Of a stretch of 64,000 bases of DNA, positions 38,829-48,300 are shown in pieces. The DNA comes from JAKFWF01 sp963741505 (GTDB taxonomy: Bacteria > Pseudomonadota > Alphaproteobacteria > Rhizobiales > Hyphomicrobiaceae). The stretch lies in NCBI GenBank assembly GCA_963741505.1, contig CAVUIJ010000007.1, forward strand, positions 1 to 64,000, given 5' to 3'. A program made the position numbers and the translations under genes. The notes beneath the pieces are model-generated. The model searched no databases. It was not told the origin of the DNA and was given only the letters and a program-made list of their open reading frames with translations. The stretch's first letter is position 1. Each line of letters starts with the position of its first letter.

Positions 38829-39168
38829 CCCCGCCGCTCGAGATCGGCGAGGGCGCGGAAACGGTCACCTTCGGCGACCGTGATCACGCCGCTCGGAGAT
38901 CACCCTCAGATGCCGAGGCTGGGGTTAATGGTCGCTTTGAGCCACTAGACCGACACTGATGCTTGGTTCCCGGCTTAAGCAAGTTCCAGGGCATCCAGAG
39001 CTCGGCGCAATTTTCGGGAATGGTACCGGCGGGCTCAGTTTCGAGATTAGCGCAATTCCGGCCACAGACTTGTCAAATTTTGATGGACAGATAGCGGAGT
39101 ATCGCGGGGGCGAGACTGTAACTAATCAGCTGACGCAATAGTCCCTTATTGCGGCGAGGCGGGGTGCG
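38829..39168. other. Intergenic, no supported gene
   Basis: 340 bases with short frames only and no recognisable content. Confidence 0.4.
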
Positions 39169-39667
39169 GTGCTTCCACATCTCTATGAAATTCTCGGTCT
39201 GCCCGAGCGCGCGGACAGTGCTGGGCTCTGTTCGCGTTGGCTGTGGAGGAGCGCAAAATCCCCAGTAAATCGGCTGGTCGAGAACCTGCTGCGGGCCCGC
39301 AGAATCGGGGGTTCCACGGCCAACGCGAACAGAGCCCAGTGCTGCGATCAAAGCCGCTTATCGCGCGCTGGCCAAGAAATGCCATCCCGATATGAGCGCC
39401 GATGATCCGACCGCGCAACAGCGCTTCATAGCTATCAAGCGGGCGTATGAGATCCTGCGGGATCCAGAGACCCGAACGGTCTACGACTTGAACCGCGCAC
39501 GCCATCGCGCCAGCGTGAGGGCCAGGTTGCGCCACCAGATTGCGATTGGGGTTGCGACGTGCATTACGACCGTGAGCTTTGCTTTCGTCGCCATATCCAC
39601 CATCGCGAACTGGGGTTCGTCTCCCAGTGAGATCGCCAGCACGGCAACGCCACCCCACTTCACATAA
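39169..39667 (+). pseudogene. J-domain (DnaJ-like) membrane protein split by a MITE
   Basis: From a GTG at 39169 the frame reads LPHLYEILGLPERADSA and is then cut by the 113-bp MITE. After it the J-domain resumes as AIKAAYRALAKKCHPDMSAD with the HPD motif, then RAYEILRDPETRTVYDLNRA and a membrane segment (IAIGVATCITTVSFAFVAIS). Removing the MITE plus one copy of its 8-bp duplication restores the frame exactly (ADSA-AIKAAYR). So a J-domain co-chaperone anchored to the membrane was inactivated by one insertion. Confidence 0.85.
39224..39336 (+). mobile_element. 113-bp MITE, copy 2
   Basis: Same element as at 44978 and, reversed, at 21122, with ends GGCTCTGTTCGCGTTGGC. It is flanked by the 8-bp duplication CAGTGCTG (39216-39223 and 39337-39344) and sits inside the J-domain gene. 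Confidence 0.95.
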
Positions 39668-39685
39668 CGTGACGAGTGCGAACCT

Positions 39686-40798
39686 CTAGTGTTCCGAGTT
39701 TGACGCTTGGTACCCCGATTTGATGGCTTCGAGTTTTTCGAGGGCGCGGCGTTCCTTGGCAAGGATTTCCGCGGCACTCTTGGTCCACACGTACGGCTTG
39801 GCGCTGGCGTTGTGGCGCAGCAGGTAGTCCTCGATCGCGGCTTCCAGCTCAGCCACACTGGCGAACGTGCCGCGGCGGATGCGCTTGCCGGTGATCTCGG
39901 CGAAGAAGCGTTCGACTAGGTTCAACCAGGACGACGACGTCGGGATGAAGTGGAGCTTGAAGCGCGTGTGCTTGTCGAGCCACGCCTGCACCTCGGCTGT
40001 TTTGTGGGTGCCGTAGTTGTCCATGATGAGATGCAGGTCGAGGTGTTTCTGAACGACGCGATCGATCTTCTTCAGGAAGCGGATGAACTCCTTGGCCCGG
40101 TGCCGCGGCTGGCATTCGCCGATGACGATGCCCGACTTCACGTCGAGGGCGGCGAACAACGTCGTGGTGCCGTTGCGCTTGTAGTCGTGCGTCATCGTCT
40201 GCGCGCGGCCCTTCTTCATCGGCAGGCCCGGCTGGGTGCGATCGAGCGCCTGAATCTGGCTCTTCTCGTCCACGCACAGCACCATCGCCTTGTCCGGCGG
40301 GCGCATATAGAGGCCGACAACGTCGGCGACTTTCTCCTCGAAGTGCGGGTCGTTGGAGACCTTGAACGTATCGACCCGGTGCGGCTTGAGCCCCGCCTCG
40401 CGCCAGATTCGTCCCACGCTCGACGGGCTGATGCCGGCCACCTTGGCCATCGACGTGCGGCTCCAATGCGTGGCGTTCCCCGGCGTTTCCTTCGCCGTCT
40501 TCGTCAGCACGGCGAGCTTGACCTCTTCGGCCAGAGCCGCAACCCGCGAGGGACGCGTCTTGTCGCGCAGAAGACCCTCCACGCCTTCCTCGACGAAGCG
40601 CTCCTGCCAGCGCCAGACGCACGGCTTCGATTTGCCGGTGCGCCGCATGATCGCGTTGGTGCCGTGGCCGTCGGCCGTCGCCAGCACGATCTCGGCGCGC
40701 CACACCGCCTTGCGCGAACTGTTGCGATCCTTGATGATCGCTTCGAGCCGCGACCTGTTCGTCGGGCTCACGTAAAGGCAGATGTCATCTCGTCTCAT
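39686..40798 (-). CDS. IS630-family transposase
   Basis: 370 residues from the ATG at 40798; an in-frame ATG at 40837 lies mostly outside homologous sequence. A helix-turn-helix (TNAIMRRTGKSKPCVWRWQE) and a second one (MAKVAGISPSSVGRIWREAG) precede the DDE core: VLCVDEKSQIQALDRTQPG, LIMDNYGTHKTAEVQAW, and TSSSWLNLVERFFAEITG. It appears complete and could be active. Its TAG stop codon is formed by the TA target dinucleotide and the next flanking base. Confidence 0.9.
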   Translation of the reverse strand: MRRDDICLYVSPTNRSRLEAIIKDRNSSRKAVWRAEIVLATADGHGTNAIMRRTGKSKPCVWRWQERFVEEGVEGLLRDKTRPSRVAALAEEVKLAVLTKTAKETPGNATHWSRTSMAKVAGISPSSVGRIWREAGLKPHRVDTFKVSNDPHFEEKVADVVGLYMRPPDKAMVLCVDEKSQIQALDRTQPGLPMKKGRAQTMTHDYKRNGTTTLFAALDVKSGIVIGECQPRHRAKEFIRFLKKIDRVVQKHLDLHLIMDNYGTHKTAEVQAWLDKHTRFKLHFIPTSSSWLNLVERFFAEITGKRIRRGTFASVAELEAAIEDYLLRHNASAKPYVWTKSAAEILAKERRALEKLEAIKSGYQASNSEH

Positions 40799-40855
40799 GC
40801 CCGCAGAGTGACTGATTTGCGGCGCCTTGGGAATCATCCGTCAGACGGGGAACAC
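39689..40855 (-). mobile_element. Complete IS630-family insertion sequence
   Basis: 1,167 bases flanked by TA on both sides (39687-39688 and 40856-40857), as expected for this family. The ends read GTGTTCCGAGTTTGACG on the left and, inverted, GTGTTCCCCGTCTGACG on the right. One transposase gene fills the element. Confidence 0.8.
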
Positions 40856-40857
40856 TA

Positions 40858-41379
40858 GTCAGCTCGGCTGCAGTTCCGGCCGCGCCAAACGCGAGATAGG
40901 AGCTTCGGTCTAAGATTTGAGTAACGGTGCATCGTCGTTCACGGTCAACCGTCGAGATTGACGGCTGTGGAAGGCTCGACAAACGCGGATGGAATGCATT
41001 CATCGTCGAGCCGCTCAGCGCGTAGCCGAAGTGCGTTCAAGGCCGGGCGGCTTTCGGCAACTTCCCATGTTCTGGCTCCGAGAAGCTCAGTTTCGCCTTC
41101 TTGGCTCCTATGCATGCGCATGAGTAGGCATAGTTTGATGCGTTGGCATAGCCATTCTCCAAACACCCCGTGGGTCCTGCACCACGAGCTTCTGTTCAAT
41201 GAGCTTTCTGGCGACCATTTGCGTCAATGGGGGGAGAGCAGCAATATTCTGAGTGCTGATTACGAGTGCTAGAACTGATCTTTCAATATCGGAATTGTCC
41301 ACGCGGGCGCACCCCATTTGGGTGCTATTATATTCGAATAGGTACATGTGATGGCATCCTCTTCCACGTGTGGCTCTAC
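40858..41379. other. Intergenic, no supported gene
   Basis: About 520 bases between the IS630 element and the TadG-like gene. Short frames on both strands have no recognisable content. Confidence 0.4.
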
Positions 41380-42933
41380 TTAGTGCGTGATCCGCAACGC
41401 CGATATCTTGAGAGCGATGTCGCGGAAGGCGGCCTTTAGGGCGTCACCACTTGCGGCATCGTAGAAGTGGCTCGAGTCGGTGGCGCAGGAACTCAGCATG
41501 TTCTTCGCCGTGGTGTCTGTGCCGAGATCGAAGCCGACTGTGTAGACCTTGATGCCCTTGGCCTTCATGGCGCTGCAAAGAGACAGCGCCTTCGGGTTTA
41601 CGTAGGACGTAGACGCAGATGCGTTTTGATGGAGATTGTAGGCGCCGTCCGTCATCAGGATCGCGATCTTCTGCAGGCGCGGCTGGCCACTCGGGCCGAG
41701 CTCTGTCAGCTTGCTATAGCTGTCGGGCTTCGACGACCCGGTGAAGATCGTTCCCCACTCTGGCGAAATCAGATACCAAGCCCAAGCGGTGCCGAGGGCG
41801 CCGGCAGTACTGTTGGCAGCCACGAGGCCGTTGATCGTGCTATGCAACGTGGTCTTATTGCTGGTCAGCGGCACGATCTCAGAGGTCTCGGGGCAAGTCA
41901 GGTATGACGCGGTCTGCGCATCGGTTTTGCCTGCCGCCTTGAGGGCGTCGTAATACGATTTGACCCAGGAGCCTGCGCCGGGGACAGCGTCCGTGAATTC
42001 GGCGGTGCCCGTGCGCTCCACGACACACTGTGCCTTGGCGTAATTATCGGTGATCGTCGAGGTCGTCGTGGTGTAGATCGGCGTTGAGCCCGTTTGGTAC
42101 TGCGACTTGTTCTTACAGCTGTTCTTCAGGACACCGTTATTATAACACGATGGCGGATAGGTATAGATTGGCGTTGTGCCCGTCTGCGTTGTCGTCGTTT
42201 GGGTGTGGGTGACGAGGTTCGGGTTCTGGTTCGTCACGGCTTGGAAAAAATTTCCGACGTTGACGGTTGAGGAGAATGGCGCGATGCCGACCCGCGACGT
42301 GTAGGTGCCTTGGTCGTCCCAGATCACGATGTTGATGAGGTCAGTTGCCGCAGCTTTGAGATCAACTAGTTTCTGTCCAGCCATCGAACCCGTGGTGTCG
42401 AGCATCAGACCGATCTCGACGCTTGAGCCGGAGTTGCCGCCCTGGGCAATCGTCGACTCGGCCTGGAGGACGTCGCCGATCGTTAGAACCGGCAAGCGCT
42501 CGACACGGACGATGCTGAGGAATGGCGTCTGAATATACGCCGACCCCTTCGCGGTGAAAGTTGTTGCCGAGTTGATCGCCTCAAATGCGATCGTGTCATC
42601 AACAGTGAGTTTCGACTTCATTTGCGCATAGTAGGCGTTCGCTGCGTTCACCGCGGCGGTCGCGTCGCCATAGGTCGTCTGTGCGGTACGACCAGCTGCC
42701 AACAGGGCTGCATCGATGGCCGCTTGAGTTTGGTAACGCGCGCTCAGCCAGCGCCCATAATCAACTGCCCCGCCTACGATTGACACAACAATGATCGTCA
42801 TGAGAGCAAAGGTGATCGCAATATTGCCCTCCTCGTCGGTAGCCCAGCGACGCCATAGAGAGACCAAGCTCCCTGCGTTGCTTAGCTTAGACCCCGACGA
42901 GACCACTTCTGATGTCGAATTCACGGCGACCAT
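41380..42933 (-). CDS. TadG-like protein with von Willebrand factor A domain
   Basis: 517 residues; the ATG at 42933 is chosen for its AGGAG seven bases upstream. The N-terminus has the Tad pilin-like signature (ATDEEGNIAITFALMTIIVV, membrane segment, then VDYGRWLSARYQTQAAIDAA). The rest is a VWA domain with a MIDAS-type LMLDTTGSMAG and the late strand KIAILMTDGAYNLHQ. A Thr-rich insertion with two TPIYT copies lies in the middle. TadG-type proteins are secreted or envelope-bound partners of type IVc pili, but no other tad genes are here. Confidence 0.85.
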   Translation of the reverse strand: MVAVNSTSEVVSSGSKLSNAGSLVSLWRRWATDEEGNIAITFALMTIIVVSIVGGAVDYGRWLSARYQTQAAIDAALLAAGRTAQTTYGDATAAVNAANAYYAQMKSKLTVDDTIAFEAINSATTFTAKGSAYIQTPFLSIVRVERLPVLTIGDVLQAESTIAQGGNSGSSVEIGLMLDTTGSMAGQKLVDLKAAATDLINIVIWDDQGTYTSRVGIAPFSSTVNVGNFFQAVTNQNPNLVTHTQTTTTQTGTTPIYTYPPSCYNNGVLKNSCKNKSQYQTGSTPIYTTTTSTITDNYAKAQCVVERTGTAEFTDAVPGAGSWVKSYYDALKAAGKTDAQTASYLTCPETSEIVPLTSNKTTLHSTINGLVAANSTAGALGTAWAWYLISPEWGTIFTGSSKPDSYSKLTELGPSGQPRLQKIAILMTDGAYNLHQNASASTSYVNPKALSLCSAMKAKGIKVYTVGFDLGTDTTAKNMLSSCATDSSHFYDAASGDALKAAFRDIALKISALRITH

Positions 42934-43312
42934 GATACACTCCTGCGCAATCAATACGCGGCGCCATATTGATCACCGGTGCATTTAATGGTGGTAAAGG
43001 CGTCGCACCAATAAGTTTAGATCAACAATAGTGTGGAAACGAAATTGGTTTAATTTTATCAAAATGCGAAATAACGTTTGTAACCCCTGCGTACGCGCAG
43101 GCGGAGAGGCGGAATTTGGTGCAGGCCACCCTCTCATGGTGCGACAAGCGTGATACCGCCGCAAGCGCGATTAGTTTTCCTGAGATTGGGCCGATATAAC
43201 GCGAAAAAGACGTGGCTTTCATCTTATTAGGCACTAGTTCAGGCTTTGAGGGTAGTGTGGACGTCACGTTGGAAACGTCGGTCACTCGTTAGCGAACTTG
43301 AGCATCACCGCC
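42934..43312. other. AT-richer regulatory region
   Basis: About 380 bases between divergent genes, with an AT-rich core near 43020-43075. It probably holds promoters for both the TadG-like and resolvase-like genes; no specific site was fixed. Confidence 0.4.
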
Positions 43313-43825
43313 ATGTTGTACGGCTATGCGAATATATTGCCTGGATGCAAAGACGTAGTCGCCGAGTGCACGGCATTGAGAGCCGCCGGATGCGTCGACG
43401 TGCGCATCGAAAAAAGGCGTCAGGCTGGAGTGGGGAGACTTAAAGTCCTTGCTGATCTGCTGACGACACTCCGAGCAGGTGATACTCTCGTTGTCACCCG
43501 CGTAGAAAGTATCTGCTCGAAAGCACTGGGTCTATCCAACATCATTTCCAATCTCATCATGCGCGGGGCGCACCTAAGAGTTACGGAGCAACCGGTCTTC
43601 GACACGGACTCGGCAAATGGCCATGTGGTCCTCGAAGTTCTGGCGATATTGCGGAAAATGGAATTGAATGTTCATAGTGGTCGCCCGCCAGTGATTGATG
43701 CTGTCGAGGTACGCCGACTACATTGCGTGGAAGGCCTCGGTCAAACTGCAATCGCCTCCCGCCTCGGCGTGGGTCGAGCTTCCATCTATCGGATTTTGAA
43801 TACAGAGCGGAAACGTCCAGACTGA
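43313..43825 (+). CDS. Serine-resolvase-like protein lacking catalytic residues
   Basis: 170 residues following the Tn3-resolvase plan: MLYGYANILPG, CTALRAAGCVDVRIEKRRQA, LADLLTTLRAGDTLVVTRVE, and a C-terminal helix-turn-helix (GLGQTAIASRLGVGRASIYR). The usual YARVS motif is replaced by YANILP, so the nucleophilic Ser is absent. The DRLGRS motif has become ESICSK, losing conserved arginines, and the FERxLI helix is shortened. A TTG at 43298 is an alternative start. The frame is intact, so it may have been kept as a DNA-binding protein. Confidence 0.75.
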   Translation: MLYGYANILPGCKDVVAECTALRAAGCVDVRIEKRRQAGVGRLKVLADLLTTLRAGDTLVVTRVESICSKALGLSNIISNLIMRGAHLRVTEQPVFDTDSANGHVVLEVLAILRKMELNVHSGRPPVIDAVEVRRLHCVEGLGQTAIASRLGVGRASIYRILNTERKRPD

Positions 43826-43953
43826 TTGCTTGCGGCCAGGGGTGCTGCGATAGCATTTCCGAAGCGCCTGATATCGGCTTGGGCCTCATTCAATGTTGCG
43901 GCAACGCCCATACCTTCTGTGCAGAGGGAGAGGCTGCAATCATACCTATCCCC

Positions 43954-44902
43954 TTAACTCCGGAAAGCGCGGCAGGGCAGAGTTTTGTCGACGAGGTGGC
44001 GCATGGTCATCGGGGCGTGCACGACTAATTGCGCCAGCGTCCGGGCGGCGATGCGGCCGACGCCGTTGGTTTTGCGGCGGTTGTGACGGAACGCGAACTC
44101 GTCGAGATAGGCCTGCAGATGCTTACGGCGGACCGCGCCTGCGTGCGTGCCGAGCAGCCAGCGCTTCAGCAGCGACACCGTCCAGTGCACGCCTTGCAGA
44201 GTGTCGTGCTCGCGCCGCTCGGCATTGGTCTGCACGTTGGCTTCGTGCGCCCGCTCGCCGAGGCTGTTGGAATTGTAGCTGGCAAGGCCGTCGGTGGTGA
44301 CCGCGGCATCGCCGGCACGCAACCGTCGGCGAAGCGCTTGAGTGTCGCTTCATCATTGTTGTCGGCGTGGGCGAGACGCACGCGCCACGTCGGTTGTTTC
44401 GGTCGCGACGAGCACCATCGATTTTCCCCCGCGCGTGCCGCCGACGAAAGCTTCATCGATTTGAACGCCTTGGCCCAGCGGCTTCGCGCTCGGGCAGGAC
44501 CAGCGCGGCGCGCAGCTTGTGCAGCCAGGTCCAGGCGGTTTCGTAGGAGCCGAAGCCCATGATGCGCTGCAGGTCCTTGGCCGAGATGCCGTTGCGGCGC
44601 GAGGAGATCTCGAACACGGCGCGGAACCAGGTCTTGAACGGCTTTCTGCGTGCCCTGCAGCAGCGTGCCCGATGTGAGGCTGGTCTGATGGCCGCAGTCG
44701 GCGCACTCGAACAGGGTGCCGCCGCGCTCGCGGCCAGACCCGCGTGCTGTTGCAGCGCGCGCAGGCCGGTGTCGCCGCCCCAGCGCGCCTCGATCCAGTA
44801 GGCGCGGCAGTCCGCCTCGGTGGCGAACCGCGTCTCGAACTCCAGCGCCGTCTTCGGGAAATCCCGCCACAGATCGTCCTGGCTCTTGTCCGTGTGTGCC
44901 AT
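43954..44902 (-). pseudogene. IS1595-family transposase, multiply frameshifted
   Basis: Segments in several frames give the IS1595 layout. The N-terminus from 44902 has DDLWRDFPKTALEFETRFAT and DCRAYWIEARWGG. A zinc-finger part reads LFECADCGHQTSLTSGTLLQ, then FEISSRRNGISAKDLQRIMG and YETAWTWLHKLRAALV. The C-terminus from 44322 has AAVTTDGLASYNSNSLGERA and QAYLDEFAFRHNRRKTNGVG. At least three shifts are needed, so it is inactive. A 113-bp MITE copy lies 75 bases upstream of its start. Confidence 0.8.
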
Positions 44903-44977
44903 GCGAGGCCTCCTCGTCAGAGGTCAGATCGCACACGATTGCGCCGGATGAAGGGACCCTGCTAAACCAAGAATCTC

Positions 44978-45090
44978 GGCTCTGTTCGCGTTGGCTGTGG
45001 AGGAGCGCAAAATCCCCAGTAAATCGGCTGGTCGAGAACCTGCTGCGGGCCCGCAGAATCGGGGGTTCCACGGCCAACGCGAATAGAGCC
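44978..45090 (+). mobile_element. 113-bp MITE, copy 3
   Basis: Nearly identical to the copy at 39224; one visible change in the right terminal repeat (GAATAGAGCC for GAACAGAGCC). Flanked by the 8-bp duplication AGAATCTC (44970-44977 and 45091-45098). Confidence 0.95.
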
Positions 45091-45319
45091 AGAATCTCAC
45101 TTCTCACAAGATCGGAGAGCTTTTCAGGCAGGAGGATCTATCGCAGACAGTCGTACAAATGACCCGAAAATCTTCCAACGCTCGTAAGCGAAAGGTAAAC
45201 TGCACTTGCGCAATTTGTGACAATCGTTGTGCGACTTTTCCGCGGTTCGCGAACCTCATATTATATACTTTGGAGTAGTGTCGCCAGGTCTTTGGGAACA
45301 CGTCACAGGTACTCATATT

Positions 45320-48300
45320 ATGGCAGTGATCAACGGCACCGCAGGCAATGACGTCATCGCGGGCACGACGCTCGATGACATCATTGACGGCGGCGCGGGC
45401 AATGACCGGATCAATGGTGGTGCAGGCAACGACATCATTTATGGCGGCCTCGGCGCCGATACGCTGACCGGCGACGCCGGCAACGATATCCTCTACGGCG
45501 GCGATGGCAACGACGGCTTCTTTGGCGGCGGCGGCAACGATACGCTGTATGGCGAAGCCGGCGACGACAACATGTTTGGCGATGGCGGCAATGACATCCT
45601 TTATGGCGGCGATGGCAACGACACTCTGAACGGTGGCACCGGCGACGACACGCTGTACGGCGGCGCCGGCGTCAACACGCTGATCGGCGGCGGCGGCAAC
45701 GACACCATCGTGCTGGAGCTGTCCTCAGCGACGCTGACGGCGGCGATGCGCAGCGACCTCGGCACGCTCCAGACCTGGATGGCCGAGCAGGCCGCAGCGG
45801 CCGGTTCTCTTGCCGCCCAGAGCGCGCAGACCACCGGCGCCAGCCTCACGCTTTCCGCGTTGGGCGTCACGGTCAGCCTGATCGAAGGCGTCAAGGTCAT
45901 GCTCGACGGCGTCGAAAAGCCGATCAGCTTCTTCCTCAATCAGGCACCGGTCGCAAATGCCGCCGTTGCCGTCTCGACGCAGGAAGACACCGCCTTCACC
46001 GCGAGCATCGGCGCGACCGAGCCGGACGGCGACACGCTCAGCTATTCGCTGGCCCAAGGTCCAGCCCACGGCGCTCTGGCGCTCAACGCCGCGACCGGCG
46101 CCTACACCTACACGCCCGGTGCCAACTTCAACGGCGCCGACGTGTTCACCGTCGAGGTCGCCGACGGCAACGGCGGCTTGGCGACCCAGACCATCACCGT
46201 CGGCGTTGCCGCCGTCAACGACGCGCCGGTCGCCGCTGCCGCCGTCGCCCTCGCCACCCAGGAAGACGTTGCCGTCTCGGGCCAAGTCACGGCCACCGAC
46301 GTCGATGGCGACAGCCTCGCCTACTCCGTCGGCCAGGGCCCCGCCCACGGCGCTCTGGCGCTCAACGCCGCGACCGGCGCCTACACCTACACGCCCGGTG
46401 CCAACTTCAACGGCGCCGACGTGTTCTCCGTCGAGGTCGCCGACGGGCACGGCGGCTTGACCACCCAGACCGTCACCGTCGGCGTCACGCCGGTCAACGA
46501 CGCGCCGGTCGCTGCTGCAGCCGTCGCGCTCGCCACCCAGGAAGACGTTACCGTCTCCGGCCAGGTGGTCGCATCGGACGTCGATGGCGACAGCCTCGCC
46601 TACGCCGTCGGCCAGGGGCCGGTGCACGGCGCGCTGGCGCTCAACGCCGCCACCGGCGCCTACACCTACACGCCCGGCGCCAACTTCAGCGGGTCCGACG
46701 TGTTCTCCGTCGAGGTCGCCGACGGCAACGGCGGCTTGACCACCCAGACCGTCACCGTCGGCGTCACGCCGGTCAACGACGCGCCGGTCGCCGCTGCCGC
46801 CGTCGCGCTCGCCACCCAGGAAGACGTTGCCGTCTCGGCCCAGGTGGTCGCATCGGATGTCGATGGCGACACGGTCAGCTATTCGCTGGCCCAGGGTCCC
46901 GTCCACGGCGCGCTGGTGCTTGACGCCGCGACTGGCGCCTACACCTACACGCCCGGCGCCAACTTCAACGGGTCCGACGTGTTCTCCGTCGAGGTCGCCG
47001 AAGGCAACGGCGGCTTGACCACCCAGACCGTCACCGTCGGCGTCACGCCGGTCAACGACGCGCCGGTCGCCGCTGCCGCCGTCGCGCTCGCCACCCAGGA
47101 AGACGTTGCCGTCTCCGGCCAGGTGGTCGCATCGGACGTCGATGGCGACACGCTCGGCTATTCGCTGGCCCAGGGTCCAGCCCACGGCGCGCTGGCGCTC
47201 AATGCCGCCACCGGCGCCTACACCTACACGCCCGGCGCCAACTTCAACGGGCCCGACGTGTTCTCCGTCGAGGTCGCCGACGGGCACGGCGGCTTGACGA
47301 CCCAGACCGTCACCGTCGGCGTCACGCCGGTCAACGACGCGCCGGTCGCCGCTGCCGCCGTCGCGCTCGCCACCCAGGAAGACGTTACCGTCTCCGGCCA
47401 GCTGGTCGCATCGGACGTCGATGGCGACAGCCTCGCCTACGCCGTCGGCCAGGGGCCGGTGCACGGCGCGCTGGCGCTCAATGCCGCCACCGGCGCCTAC
47501 ACCTACACGCCCGGCGCCAACTTCAACGGGCCCGACGTGTTCTCCGTCGAGGTCGCCGACGGGCACGGCGGCTTGACGACCCAGACCGTCACCGTCGGCG
47601 TCACGCCGGTCAACGACGCGCCGGTCGCCGCTGCCGCCGTCGCGCTCGCCACCCAGGAAGACGTTGCCGTCTCCGGCCAGGTGGTCGCATCGGACGTCGA
47701 TGGCGACACGCTTGGCTATTCGCTGGCTCAAGGTCCCGTCCACGGCGCGCTGGCGCTCAATGCCGCCACCGGCGCCTACACCTACACGGCGACCGCTAAC
47801 TACAGCGGGTCCGATACATTCAAGATCACCGTCGCCGATGGGCACGGCGGCCTCTTCTCGCAGCAGATCAGCGTCGCAATCGGCGCCGTCGCCGATACAC
47901 CCACGCTGACGGTCGCCAACAGCCTCGCGTCCGCGGGCATCACGCTGAATGGCACGAGCGGCAATAATGTTCTAACCGGCACCATCGGCGACGACTTCAT
48001 CTCCGGCGGTGACGGCGACGACACCATCTCCGGTACCGGCCCGGTCGCCACCAAAACAGTGGCACTGTCGATTGGCACGGCGTTGACCGACCTCGACGGC
48101 TCCGAGAGCATATCGTCGATCAAGATCACGGGCGTTCCATCGGGTGCAACGCTTTCCGCCGGCACTCACAACACCGACGGCTCTTGGACCCTGACCCAAG
48201 CCCAGCTTTCGGGTCTTTCGGTCACCTCGATCGCGGCCGATTTCACGTTGAACGTGACCGCGACGTCGCACGAAGCCGCCGGACCAACGGCAACGGCGTC

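Noticed and set aside
41380..42933. A complete Tad pilus locus
   Set aside because: Only one TadG-like gene is present; no tadA, cpa or prepilin peptidase genes are nearby.
45725..47845. A 706-codon open frame antisense to the RTX/cadherin gene
   Set aside because: It mirrors the 279-bp repeats exactly and is rich in Gly, Asp and Val with no family motif. In GC-rich repeated DNA a stop-free antisense frame arises by chance in one unit and is copied with it.
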